Assembly: GCA_003139995.1 (NCBI GenBank)
Contig: PLIC01000132.1
Coordinates: forward strand, 4,900 to 68,899
Direction of reading: 5' to 3'
Length of the DNA: 64,000 nucleotides
Origin: Candidatus Acidiflorens stordalenmirensis
GTDB lineage: Bacteria > Acidobacteriota > Terriglobia > Terriglobales > Acidobacteriaceae
Made by a program: the position numbers and the translations under genes. The notes beneath the pieces were generated by a model that was not told where the DNA came from, searched no databases, and was given only the letters and a program-made list of their open reading frames with translations. Below are positions 10,042-19,755 of the stretch, one piece after another (positions within the stretch are counted from its first letter, which is position 1; each line of letters begins with the position of its first letter).

Positions 10042-10209
10042 CTACTGTGCGATTTGGCTGGCCACCGACGAAAACACATTGTTCGCATTGCCGCCGATCA
10101 GGCGGATGGTGCCGATCACGATCACCAAAATCACGGCCAGCATCACGGCGTATTCCGCGATGTCCTGCCCTTCCTCATTACGCCACAAAACCTTAGCCAA
10201 ATTAGTCAT
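10042..10209 (-). CDS. flp: Flp/Fap-type pilin, 55 aa (absent from ORF track)
   Basis: Hand translation: MTNLAKVLWRNEEGQDIAEYAVMLAVILVIVIGTIRLIGGNANNVFSSVASQIAQ*; GQDxAEYA prepilin motif plus TM helix; immediately upstream of cpaB. Confidence 0.92.
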   Translation of the reverse strand: MTNLAKVLWRNEEGQDIAEYAVMLAVILVIVIGTIRLIGGNANNVFSSVASQIAQ

Positions 10210-10281
10210 TCTAGACTCCTTCGGGCTTTGCGCTAGACACTCCCAATCTGGGACGAGCGTTGGAACCAGTTCCTATTCGCC

Positions 10282-11874
10282 TTAGTTTCGCAGATTCGGG
10301 ATGGCTCTGGGAAACATTTTTTCACTTTCGTAACCCCCACGGGCAATGGGCCTCTGGAAAATGCCAGCATTTTCAACGGCGGACTGCGTCCGGAGCAGGA
10401 GGATCGCCTTCGAATCGCTCAATGCAGCATGCCAATTGGGATCGAGAAGGAGGGCTTGCGCCAGCGCGCAGGCAGGGGGAACAAGCACCGCCTCAACTTT
10501 CCAACTGTCAAGAACTTCTCGCCAGCCGGTCCGGAGCTGCACCGCAGTCGTAAACTGGCCCAGGAGATCGTCGCCATAGAGGTCCGCGCGGCCGTCCACA
10601 AATACGCGATATTCGGGATAAAGCTTCCAGATCGCATAGCCTCCCCAGTCATAGTAAACAAAGATTCTTCCGGGATGGTCGCCGGTCTGCAAGAGCGCGA
10701 CCGCTTTTTGGGGATACTGCTCCGCCTCGCGAGCGTCTTGGCTGCGGGCAAGACTCACCCACTTCGCCAATGCAAACACTGCCATCAGAATGACAACCGC
10801 CCCGTTGAAAAGTCGCCGGAACCGCGAAGAGATGAGTGCCCCACGTCTCGCGTTTTCCGAAAGCCTGCCTGGAGCGCCAGTCGAAGGGTGGGTCTTTTCG
10901 CCGCAATCGCCTCTAGCCGCCGGGAGAGCCGCGGCGATCACCGGTATCGCCAGCAAAACGAAAATTGGAATGTGGCGGACGGCGTCCAAAGCCGCGAAAG
11001 AAGTAAGGATCAGGGGTACGATGACACGCCCCTTGGGCCGTGAGCGGGAACTGGCGAGTGCGGTCAGAACCAACAGCCATACCAATAAAAATGGGCGATA
11101 GAGCCATTCATGAAAATCCGGTGAGTGCCACTCGCCAATAAACGACCGCATCGCGGGCGAGCGCAAAGTATCGAACGGATAACGATAGAGTTGAGCGCCG
11201 CTGGGATTGAGAGGCACGAGCGCCAAACAAACCAGCAGAAGCAGTAACACTCGCAGGAGGACGGGCCGCGCCTGCCGCCAGGGCGTGTTGCCGACGGCTG
11301 TCTCCATAATTAGGCCGACACCATACGCCAACAACAGCGCCGGGCCGAGCGCGAATCCGGCGTGCAGGTTCACCCATAGGAGAAACAGCGGTGGTATCCA
11401 AAACAGGAGCGTGGGCCGATCCTCGCCACGTTCGACCAGCCATAGAAGCAGGCTAGCCAGCGTGAAGGTGAACATCTGCGGCCGCACGCCCCAGCAGGGA
11501 GCCGAAGCCAAAGCGCCGCAGACCGTCGCCGCGGCTGCCCACTGCCTCTTTCCGGGACAACGCAGATAGAGCAGCATAAAGCCAGCCGTCGTAACCATCG
11601 CGGAGAACACGATCAGCGCACGGGCGCCACCGTGTTTCCAGAGTTCGTAAAACACGACCTCCGACAACCACTCATGCGACACCCAGGCGTGCCCGGCACG
11701 AGTGAAGGAAAAAGGGTCGGAATGGGGAACGTAGCCGGTTTCCAATATCCACTGCCCGGTGCGCAGATGCCACCAGAGATCGGGAGCGACTGCCGGGCGC
11801 GCCGTCATGCCGAACAACCCGAGGAGTAACACGGCCGGGAAGACGTTTGATAGGGAAAGCTCGCGGGCTCTCAC
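10282..11874 (-). CDS. Polytopic membrane protein, possible membrane glycosyltransferase
   Basis: 530 aa, many hydrophobic segments, WWHLRTGQWILETGYVPHSDPFSFT typical of GT-C-like proteins. Confidence 0.7.
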   Translation of the reverse strand: MRARELSLSNVFPAVLLLGLFGMTARPAVAPDLWWHLRTGQWILETGYVPHSDPFSFTRAGHAWVSHEWLSEVVFYELWKHGGARALIVFSAMVTTAGFMLLYLRCPGKRQWAAAATVCGALASAPCWGVRPQMFTFTLASLLLWLVERGEDRPTLLFWIPPLFLLWVNLHAGFALGPALLLAYGVGLIMETAVGNTPWRQARPVLLRVLLLLLVCLALVPLNPSGAQLYRYPFDTLRSPAMRSFIGEWHSPDFHEWLYRPFLLVWLLVLTALASSRSRPKGRVIVPLILTSFAALDAVRHIPIFVLLAIPVIAAALPAARGDCGEKTHPSTGAPGRLSENARRGALISSRFRRLFNGAVVILMAVFALAKWVSLARSQDAREAEQYPQKAVALLQTGDHPGRIFVYYDWGGYAIWKLYPEYRVFVDGRADLYGDDLLGQFTTAVQLRTGWREVLDSWKVEAVLVPPACALAQALLLDPNWHAALSDSKAILLLRTQSAVENAGIFQRPIARGGYESEKMFPRAIPNLRN

Positions 11875-11970
11875 GTTGAGCGATCATACCCCAAACTCGA
11901 AAATGCTTCCGGTCGATCCCGAGATTTATTTTGTGCGTTTGCTGGCTGACGATAGAATCCAGGGTCAGCA

Positions 11971-13203
11971 ATGATGGGAAGCAAACTCAAGGCTCGCTAT
12001 CGCTTTGTCGCGGCTTTTCTGCTCGCCATGGTGGTCGCGAACGGAGTCGAATTCTGGCAACAGCGCGCCCGAATCGCGGCGGCGTACGGAGATTTTTCCG
12101 CCTTGTATACCTCTGGCTTAATGCTACGGCAGGGAAAGGGGAGGCTCCTCTACGACCGGCACGAACAGTGGAGGGTCCAGCAGGAGTTTGCCCCGAACGT
12201 TGACATTCGCCAAGGCCCGATGCCGTTCATCCGGCCTCCGTTTGAGGCGCTCGTCTTCCTTCCGTTGGCGTACTTTCCCTATCCCGTGGCGCTTGCGATC
12301 TGGTCGTTAGCCAAGTTCGTTCTATTGTGGCTCACCGCATGGGTATTGCCCCGCCAGCACCCCTTTACTCGAATCTATCCGTTATGGTTGGAAGTTGTGC
12401 TTTGTCTGGGATTCTTTCCCGTATTCCTCGATCTATTCCAGGGGCAGGACGCCATCCTCTTGCTGTTGATCGTTGCGGCAACCCTGAATCGCATGCAGTC
12501 CCGAAAAGACGTTGTTGCCGGCGTCATCCTTGCGTTAGGGCTCTTCAAATTTCACTTGGTGGTGCCGATCGCGATCATGCTTTGGCTTGCCGGACGAGCC
12601 CGCATCCTCGCCGGATTCCTGCCGGGGGCTGCCGCACTCGTGGCGCTTTCCTGCGTGATTTCGGGTGCGGATGTCCTGTCCGCCTACCCCGCGTACCTCC
12701 TCAACCTGAATCGCGCGACCGGCGTCGGAGTCGTGACGGCACAGAGTATGCCGAATCTCCGCGGCCTGCTCACCGCATTTCTCGGACGCGCGCCGTATCC
12801 CGGTCCGATCCACTGGCTGCTCTTGCCCGCCGCCGTTGCCGCCATCGTGCTCACGGCCCGCCTTTGGAGGCGCCTGATGAACACGGACTTTTCGGGTCTT
12901 GCGTTAGGTTACTGCCTGGCCTTGCTGATCGCTATCCTGACCAGCTATTACGCCTATACTTATGACATGACCTTACTGATAGTTCCGCTGCTTCTGCTCG
13001 GCGGCGGATTCCTCGATCAAGCCGGGTTGCCGCCCCTCCCGCGGCGCATGATCGCTGGTGGATTGCTGCTGGTGATCTTCACCCCCTTGTACTGGGCGCT
13101 GATCCTTCGACTCGATTGCCCCTATCTTCTCGTTGTTCCGATGTTCATTCTGGCGCTCGGAATCTGGAGTGTGATGCGGCAGTCTCTGCCCGCAACCACG
13201 TAG
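11971..13203 (+). CDS. DUF2029/GT87-family membrane protein
   Basis: DFSALYTSGLMLRQGKGRLLYD; polytopic; FQGQDAILLLLI. Confidence 0.75.
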   Translation: MMGSKLKARYRFVAAFLLAMVVANGVEFWQQRARIAAAYGDFSALYTSGLMLRQGKGRLLYDRHEQWRVQQEFAPNVDIRQGPMPFIRPPFEALVFLPLAYFPYPVALAIWSLAKFVLLWLTAWVLPRQHPFTRIYPLWLEVVLCLGFFPVFLDLFQGQDAILLLLIVAATLNRMQSRKDVVAGVILALGLFKFHLVVPIAIMLWLAGRARILAGFLPGAAALVALSCVISGADVLSAYPAYLLNLNRATGVGVVTAQSMPNLRGLLTAFLGRAPYPGPIHWLLLPAAVAAIVLTARLWRRLMNTDFSGLALGYCLALLIAILTSYYAYTYDMTLLIVPLLLLGGGFLDQAGLPPLPRRMIAGGLLLVIFTPLYWALILRLDCPYLLVVPMFILALGIWSVMRQSLPATT

Positions 13204-13300
13204 CTCAGAGCGGTCCCCGCTCCGCCGCAATGGCGAAATTTCCGATTGGACGAGAAATGTTTACGGGAGCGTTGTAATATCCAGATTCTCAGATTCCGCG

Positions 13301-14605
13301 ATGAGACCAAACATTTCCCACAAGCCGCTCTGGCTGGCTCTCGCTGCCGCGCTCTGCGCGGCGGGTATGTGGACTTACGTCAACCGCGTGTTGATCCCGT
13401 ATCAGATCTCCGATGCCGCTACGCGCGGCCGGCCGCGCGGCAATCTTTCTGATCTTTATCCTCGTTGGGTCGGCGCGAAGGAACTGCTCCTCCACGGACG
13501 CGATCCCTACAGCGCGGAAGTCACCTGCGAAATTCAAGCCGGCTACTACGGTCGTCCACTCGACCCGTCTCGTCCCAATGACCCGAGGGATGAGCAGGGG
13601 TTCGCCTATCCAGTCTATGTGGCTTTTTTCCTCGCCCCAACGATTGGATTGCCTTTCGCAATCGTCCAGAGAGCCTTCTTCTGGATACTGGTTGTTCTCA
13701 CCGCCGCCAGCACACTGCTCTGGCTCCGAGTCTTGCGCTTCTCTGCGCCGCCCTGGACCCAAATCAGCCTGCTTGCGCTGACGTTGGGCAGTCTGGGCGT
13801 GGTGCAAGGGCTAAAGCTCCAACAGATGGGCCTTTTAGTCGCCGGCCTGATGGCCATCGCGATCGCGCTTCTCGTAACTGATCACGCGGTCGCCGCCGGA
13901 GTCCTACTGGCTTTGGCGAGCATGAAACCGCAATTCGTATTGCTGTTACTGTTGGGGCTCGCCGTCTGGACCGTCCGGGATTGGCGGCACCGTTATCGCT
14001 GGGCTGTTTCATTTCTGGTCCCTATGACCATCTTGACGGCGGCCTCGGAGTGGTACCTGCCGCATTGGATTCCCAGCTTCTGGCACGCGGTTCGCGAATA
14101 CCAGGTTTACACCGGGGCAATATCGGTGCTGGACAGCTTGATTGGCACGCCCTGGAGCCGGGCTCTCGAACTTCTGGCGTTCGCAGCCATGATGGGAGTT
14201 TGCTGGAGAGAGCGTCGGCAAGGCGCGAGCACCGGCTCCTTTGCCTTCACGCTTAGCCTGGTGTTGGCCACGACCATCCTCCTGGTGCCCACCAGTTCCC
14301 CAAACTATCAGGTGCTCTTGATTCCGGCGTTGCTGGTACTGGCCAACGAGCGCCGGACGATTTGGCGGAGAGGTATCGCCAACCGCGTCCTCTTCGCGAT
14401 CACGGCCGGCACGGTTCTCTGGCCGTGGCTCGCGAGCACAGCCTTGGCGGGCCTGTCCTTCGTTTTGCCGCAGCAGACGGTCGAGCGAGCCTGGGCAGTT
14501 CCTTTCTGGACGGTCATCCAGATCCCGGTTGGAGTGGTTGCCTTAATGCTGATCCATTATTACCAAACGACTTTTGCCACTCGCCCAAAGCCGGACACGT
14601 CGTAG
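13301..14605 (+). CDS. DUF2029/GT87-family membrane protein
   Basis: DLYPRWVGAKELLLHGRDPYS; polytopic; paralogous in style to 11971-13203. Confidence 0.75.
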   Translation: MRPNISHKPLWLALAAALCAAGMWTYVNRVLIPYQISDAATRGRPRGNLSDLYPRWVGAKELLLHGRDPYSAEVTCEIQAGYYGRPLDPSRPNDPRDEQGFAYPVYVAFFLAPTIGLPFAIVQRAFFWILVVLTAASTLLWLRVLRFSAPPWTQISLLALTLGSLGVVQGLKLQQMGLLVAGLMAIAIALLVTDHAVAAGVLLALASMKPQFVLLLLLGLAVWTVRDWRHRYRWAVSFLVPMTILTAASEWYLPHWIPSFWHAVREYQVYTGAISVLDSLIGTPWSRALELLAFAAMMGVCWRERRQGASTGSFAFTLSLVLATTILLVPTSSPNYQVLLIPALLVLANERRTIWRRGIANRVLFAITAGTVLWPWLASTALAGLSFVLPQQTVERAWAVPFWTVIQIPVGVVALMLIHYYQTTFATRPKPDTS

Positions 14606-14663
14606 AATGCTTTGGAGCCCGTGTCACGTGTGGGCACGATGGCCGCAGGAGAATCCAGAGTAT

Positions 14664-16316
14664 ATGTCGGCTTCGTCGCATACGGGCATATCGAGCGTCT
14701 TTCCCATCGCGATCTTCGTGACGGGGAACGATCAGCAGACGCTGTCGCTGAATCACACTCCTTACACCGTGGGCCGCAAGGTGGATCGCGACCTGGTGAT
14801 CGCCGATCCGCGCGTGTCTCGCGAGCACGCTTCCATCGTTTCAGAAAACGGCGAGTTTTTTGTCGTAGACCTGGGCAGCAAACACGGCACCTTCGTCAAT
14901 GGCGAGAAGGTTGACCGCCACAAGCTGCAACGCAACGACCGGCTGGAATTTGGCGCGCGCGATGGGGCTTACCTGGTCTTCCACCCGCTGCAGACGACCT
15001 CGAACACGGCGCGGGAGTTCCTGAGCCAGATCTCGGGCATCCAGATCGCGCCGGAAGCCAGCGACTTCGAGAAGCTCACGCTGTTCATGGACGCGGCGCG
15101 CAAGCTCAACACCATCGGCGTGCTCGATGAAATCCTGGTTACGCTGCTCGACGCCACGCTGAAGCTAACCCGCGCCGAACGCGGATACATCTTCCTGCGC
15201 GACATCGACGGAAACCTGACGCTCGCCGCCGGGCGTAACTCGAAGGGCGAGCCGCTGCTCGACGACAAAACGATTTCTCGATCCGTCCTTGAAGGCGCCT
15301 TGAGCTCGAACTCCGAATATCTGGTCACCGACACAAGTCAGATGCTCGATGTGAAGGAGCGGCAAAGCATCGTCGCTTTTGACCTGCGAACCGTGATCTG
15401 TATGCCGTTGCGCAAGCCGCTCGTGCAAGCCACCCGCGCCGAGCAACCGGCCGGTGGGGAAGTAATGGGCGCGCTTTATGTCGATTCGCGCTTCGCCTCG
15501 CGCGATATCGCCGGCGTAAGCAAAGATATTCTGCGAGCGATCGCGACGGAAGCGGCCCAGTTGGTCGAGAATGCGCGCCTCGTGCAGGCCGAAGAAGCCG
15601 GTCGCCGTTATCAGCAGGAACTGTCGATCGCAGCGTCCATACAGCAGCGTCTGTTAGCGGTAACTCTGCCCGAAGTTTCTTTTGCGCGGGTGAACGGACG
15701 CAACCTGTCTTGTAAAGAAATCGGAGGCGACTTCTTCGAAGCCGTGAACACGCCCGAAGGCTTGGCCGTCGTTCTCGCCGACGTCAGCGGCAAGGGAGTC
15801 TCGGCCGCTCTGCTGGCTTCCATTCTCCAGGGCATGGTTTACTCGCAGCTCATTTCGGGTATGCCGCTCACGGAAATCGTCGCGGCGGTCAATCGCTTCT
15901 TCACCTACAAACACATCGGTGAGAAATACGCGACCATGATCATTACGCGCCTGCGCAACGACGGCGATCTCGAATACGTCAACTGCGGACATATTCCGCC
16001 GGTGTGGATCTGCGGCAATAATAATGAAGTGCTGCGGCCATCCCACGGCAACCTACCTGTAGGTCTACTGGCGGACGCGACTTACTCGAGCGATCGTTGC
16101 CAGATGAGGCCGGGGGATAGGATGATCCTGGTGACCGACGGCGTTACCGAAGCCGAGAACGCCGGCGGAGATATGTTCGACAGCGAACGCCTCGAACTTG
16201 TGGCCGGCAAGAGCGCTTCGATGGAAGACGTCTTCACCGCCGTCGCCGATTTTTGCGGAGGCACTCCGCTAAACGACGATTGCACCGTAGTCGAACTCTG
16301 CTATACGGGCAGCTAA
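14664..16316 (+). CDS. FHA - GAF - SpoIIE (PP2C) serine phosphatase, RsbU-like
   Basis: FHA: YTVGRKVDRDLVIADPRVSREHASI; C-terminal EIGGDFFEAV...VLADVSGKGVSAALLAS...DRMILVTDGVTEAEN. Confidence 0.9.
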   Translation: MSASSHTGISSVFPIAIFVTGNDQQTLSLNHTPYTVGRKVDRDLVIADPRVSREHASIVSENGEFFVVDLGSKHGTFVNGEKVDRHKLQRNDRLEFGARDGAYLVFHPLQTTSNTAREFLSQISGIQIAPEASDFEKLTLFMDAARKLNTIGVLDEILVTLLDATLKLTRAERGYIFLRDIDGNLTLAAGRNSKGEPLLDDKTISRSVLEGALSSNSEYLVTDTSQMLDVKERQSIVAFDLRTVICMPLRKPLVQATRAEQPAGGEVMGALYVDSRFASRDIAGVSKDILRAIATEAAQLVENARLVQAEEAGRRYQQELSIAASIQQRLLAVTLPEVSFARVNGRNLSCKEIGGDFFEAVNTPEGLAVVLADVSGKGVSAALLASILQGMVYSQLISGMPLTEIVAAVNRFFTYKHIGEKYATMIITRLRNDGDLEYVNCGHIPPVWICGNNNEVLRPSHGNLPVGLLADATYSSDRCQMRPGDRMILVTDGVTEAENAGGDMFDSERLELVAGKSASMEDVFTAVADFCGGTPLNDDCTVVELCYTGS

Positions 16317-16326
16317 GGTTTTGCTT

Positions 16327-16372
16327 GTGTGGGGACGGGCGCCTCGCCCGTCCAAGCCGAGTGCAGCTCGGC
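16327..16372 (+). repeat. GGACGGGCG hairpin repeat, uninterrupted copy
   Basis: GTGTGGGGACGGGCGCCTCGCCCGTCCAAGCCGAG; near-identical flanks at 18399. Confidence 0.7.
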
Positions 16373-16397
16373 GAGGTCTCGATCGCGTACAGCGATC

Positions 16398-17285
16398 TTA
16401 AGGTCGAGCGTTCGCGTGAATCTCAACCGTAGACCAAGTCTTGTCCGCCGCGTGACACAGCTTCTCCAGCGCACAATCGGCGCACTTCGGGCCGCGCGCT
16501 ACGCAAAATGTCCGCCCATGCTGGATCACTTCGTGAGAAAAGTCCGTCCACCGCTCGCGAGGAATGATTCGCATCAGATCCTCTTCAATTTTCTTTGCGT
16601 CTTCCTGCTTGGTCAGCTCCAGACGCCGCGAAATCCGCGTAACGTGCGTGTCCACGACGATCCCTTCATTCTTCTTGAACCATGTTCCGAGCACGACGTT
16701 CGCCGTTTTGCGAGCCACTCCGGGGAGGCTCAGCAACTCCTCCATCGTCTGCGGAACATTCCCACCAAAGTCGGCGACCACCTTCCGCGCCGCGCCCACC
16801 ACCGACTTCGACTTGTTGCGGAAGAAGCCGGTCGAGCGGATATCCGGCTCCAACTGTTCCGGTTCGAGCGCCGCGAAATCCTGGACGGTCGGATATTTCT
16901 CAAACAGCACGGGCGTGACCATGTTCACCCGCACGTCGGTACACTGGGCGGAAAGAATCGTCGCCACCAGCAATTCCCATGCGCTGCGGTGGGTGAGAGC
17001 ACAGGTCGCTCCGGGATAGAGATGGTCAAGGCCCGCGATGATCTGACGCACACGCTCAGGGGCCAAAGGGTCATATCCAGATGCAGAGGTCTTTCTCAGA
17101 ACCGCAGCCTTCGTTGACTTCCCGGCGTTGAGCGGCGCTCGACCGGCGGTGGGACGCGCGGCCGCATTTTTCGCTTGCGTACCCTTCAATGCTTGTGCAC
17201 CCTTCAATTGTGCACCCTTCACCCGGCGCGCACCTTCCTGTCGTCCGCTGCGACTCGGTTGACGCGGCATATTTCCGCGGGGCAT
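16398..17285 (-). CDS. nth: Endonuclease III
   Basis: LVATILSAQCTDVRVNMVTP, LPGVARKTANVVLG, DTHVTRISRRL, CADCALEKLC cluster. Confidence 0.92.
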   Translation of the reverse strand: MPRGNMPRQPSRSGRQEGARRVKGAQLKGAQALKGTQAKNAAARPTAGRAPLNAGKSTKAAVLRKTSASGYDPLAPERVRQIIAGLDHLYPGATCALTHRSAWELLVATILSAQCTDVRVNMVTPVLFEKYPTVQDFAALEPEQLEPDIRSTGFFRNKSKSVVGAARKVVADFGGNVPQTMEELLSLPGVARKTANVVLGTWFKKNEGIVVDTHVTRISRRLELTKQEDAKKIEEDLMRIIPRERWTDFSHEVIQHGRTFCVARGPKCADCALEKLCHAADKTWSTVEIHANARP

Positions 17286-17445
17286 CGGTTTCCTCCTGGG
17301 CAGAGGTTCATGGTAACAAAGCGGCTGGCTTGCGGCAGCCACACGTCACTCAGCCCCACCTTACTCAGCACTCGCCAAAGGTAACTCCGCTGCGATTGAC
17401 GGGTTGGCGGCCGGGTGAGTACTCTGGGAGCTAAAGGATAAACTT

Positions 17446-17670
17446 GTGGCAGTGAAGAGCATCAAACTCGGACAAGTCTGGCGCCAGGACGCAACCGGCC
17501 AGGATCACCTTGTCACCAAGGTGTACAGCGAAGTATTCACGCAATACGCGGTACTGCGGCCCGCCGAGGTCACCGCGCCCAACGCGCCCGTCGTGAAGGT
17601 GAAGGTCGCCAAATCGGCGGATGGCGTTACGTTGCCGGGCTTCAGCTTCACGCAGGAAGGGGCATTCTGA
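17446..17670 (+). CDS. Conserved hypothetical protein
   Basis: 74 aa compact ORF with GTG start. Confidence 0.55.
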   Translation: MAVKSIKLGQVWRQDATGQDHLVTKVYSEVFTQYAVLRPAEVTAPNAPVVKVKVAKSADGVTLPGFSFTQEGAF

Positions 17671-17705
17671 CCCTGGTTGATAGGCTTCCCCTTTTTGCTT
17701 GTCAT

Positions 17706-17730
17706 CCCGACCCTGAGCGAGCCGAAGGGG
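17706..17730 (-). repeat. REP-like unit
   Basis: Reverse complement CCCCTTCGGCTCGCTCAGGGTCGGG. Confidence 0.5.
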
Positions 17731-17767
17731 AGGAATCCGCAGTCCTTCAGCCCGGAACTCCGATCGC

Positions 17768-18394
17768 ATGACCGAGAAAATCCTCACCCTGCTTTTCGTC
17801 TTCATCAATTCCCTCGTGGCGGCGACCGGCTATGCCGGCATCACGCTGCTCATGGCGATTGAATCCGCGTGCATCCCGCTGCCTTCCGAATTGATCATGC
17901 CCTTCGCCGGCTACCTCGTCTTTACCGGCAAGATGAAGCTGGTCTGGGCGGCTACGGCCGGCGCGATCGGATGCAATCTGGGCTCGCTTGTCGCCTACGA
18001 AATTGGCTGCTACGGCGGACGCCCGCTGGTCGAGCGTTACGGACGCTGGATCCTGATGGGCCGCCGCGAACTGGACTGGGCTGACCGATTCTTTCAGCGC
18101 TGGGGATATATGGCCGTCTTCATTGCGCGCCTGCTGCCCGTGATCCGCACATTTATCGCGCTGCCCGCCGGAATCGCCCGCATGCCGCGCGGCAAATTCC
18201 ACGTCTATACCTTCCTCGGATCGTGGCCCTGGTGTTTTGCGCTGGCCTACTTCGGCATGAAACTCGGCGAGAACTGGCGCTCGCTCGGCAAGTACTTCCA
18301 TAAATTCGATGCGGCCATCGGAATCTTGCTGCTGGCCGGGGTCGTCTGGTTCCTGTGGTCGCACTGGCAGAACCGGTTGCGTCCCGCGGAATAG
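17768..18394 (+). CDS. DedA family membrane protein
   Basis: IPLPSELIMPFAGYL, F..RLLPVIRTFIALPAGIARM. Confidence 0.92.
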   Translation: MTEKILTLLFVFINSLVAATGYAGITLLMAIESACIPLPSELIMPFAGYLVFTGKMKLVWAATAGAIGCNLGSLVAYEIGCYGGRPLVERYGRWILMGRRELDWADRFFQRWGYMAVFIARLLPVIRTFIALPAGIARMPRGKFHVYTFLGSWPWCFALAYFGMKLGENWRSLGKYFHKFDAAIGILLLAGVVWFLWSHWQNRLRPAE

Positions 18395-18398
18395 AGCT

Positions 18399-18470
18399 CG
18401 TGTGGGGACGGGCGCCTCGCCAGCCTGCCCTGAGCGAGGTCGAAGGGTCCAAGCCGAGCGAAGCTTCGCC
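18399..18470 (+). repeat. GGACGGGCG hairpin repeat interrupted by a REP-like unit (18423-18447)
   Basis: Left part TGTGGGGACGGGCGCCTCGCC and right part GTCCAAGCCGAG match 16327 copy; AGCCTGCCCTGAGCGAGGTCGAAGG inserted between. Confidence 0.8.
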
Positions 18471-18515
18471 CCGCCGCATGCACTATTGCCATACACGGCG
18501 GAGAGCAGGACACTC

Positions 18516-18911
18516 TTACTCAGTTGGCCGCGCCAACTGCGACGCCACCAACTTCCACTCGCCGTCGCATTTCCGCAGGACATCGAGATAAACGTAGCGC
18601 ACGGCGAACCGCTTTCCGTTGACTTCCACTTCATCGGATTCCGAGCCGTGCACGACCGCGGTATCGCCGAACAGGCGAATCTTGCGCCCGGTTGAAACAA
18701 TCGACGGATAACGAATCGCCCCCGTCCGGAAATTGTTCAGCACATCCTGCTTCGTGAAAGCCTTGCCGGCCTCGTTGTACTGCACGTAGTCATCGGCAAA
18801 GATCCGCGCCAGCACGGCGAGATCTGCGCTCATCAGCGCCCGGTCTCCGGCCTCGTGCAGCGCCAGAATCTGTTGTTCATCGGTTGGTCTTTCATCTTTC
18901 AGGGGCGACAT
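18516..18911 (-). CDS. NTF2-like / DUF4440 protein
   Basis: LHEAGDRALMSADLAVLARIFADDYVQYNEAGKAFTKQDVL... Confidence 0.8.
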   Translation of the reverse strand: MSPLKDERPTDEQQILALHEAGDRALMSADLAVLARIFADDYVQYNEAGKAFTKQDVLNNFRTGAIRYPSIVSTGRKIRLFGDTAVVHGSESDEVEVNGKRFAVRYVYLDVLRKCDGEWKLVASQLARPTE

Positions 18912-19017
18912 CGTTGCTCCTCCGGTAACGCTCTACGCTAAAGCATGTTGGCGAACTCAGCTCGCGTAACTTTCGCCAACTCCGCCAAGTGTGTTATCTC
19001 TCGCTAAGGCACCAGAC

Positions 19018-19755
19018 ATGGGATTTCTGAGCTACCTTCTATATCCGTGGGGCATCATCCTCCAGGGACTAGCGATCGTGCACTTCATCCGGCGGCGGCC
19101 GGATACCTATTGGATTTTTATCATCCTGTTTCTCGGCCCGCTCGGCGCGATTATCTATCTTTTTGTTGAGGCGCTTCCCGACATTGGACTCGTGGGCCAG
19201 TCGTTCAAGGTGTTTCCGCGGCGCAAACGCATTGGCCAACTGGAAGCAGCCATTCACGACAATCCGTCGGCCGGGAACTATGAAGAGCTCGGCGACCTTT
19301 ACATGGACGATGGCAATTTACAGTCGGCGCGCGCCGCGTTCGACAAAGCCATTGCCGCCCGCGCCGATACGCCCGATCCCTTTTACCGGCGCGGCGTTTG
19401 CGCCATCCAGTTAGGCGACGCCGCGGCGGCGTTGCCCGACTTGGAGCGAGTGGTCGGGAAAGACCCCGATTACGATTTTTATCGCGCTGCTGGATTGCTC
19501 GCCCACGCCTACGCGCAAACCGGACAAAAAGAAAAAGCCGAGGCGCTCTTCCGGCAGGTAACGATCACGTCGACGTTGTCGGAGACTTACTTGAATTTTG
19601 CGGATCTGCTGGCCTCCGAGGGGCGCAACGCCGAAGCCCGAGAATGGGCGCAGAAAGTGCTTGATAAGAAGCCCACGATGCCCGGCTACTTGCGGCGGCG
19701 TGAGCGGCCTTGGTTTCGGCGGGCGAATGAGATGCTGAAGAGAGTGTCGGCTTAG
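19018..19755 (+). CDS. TPR protein with N-terminal membrane anchor
   Basis: Two N-terminal TM helices then TPR-like repeats (NYEELGDLYMDDGNLQSARAAFDKAIAA). Confidence 0.75.
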   Translation: MGFLSYLLYPWGIILQGLAIVHFIRRRPDTYWIFIILFLGPLGAIIYLFVEALPDIGLVGQSFKVFPRRKRIGQLEAAIHDNPSAGNYEELGDLYMDDGNLQSARAAFDKAIAARADTPDPFYRRGVCAIQLGDAAAALPDLERVVGKDPDYDFYRAAGLLAHAYAQTGQKEKAEALFRQVTITSTLSETYLNFADLLASEGRNAEAREWAQKVLDKKPTMPGYLRRRERPWFRRANEMLKRVSA

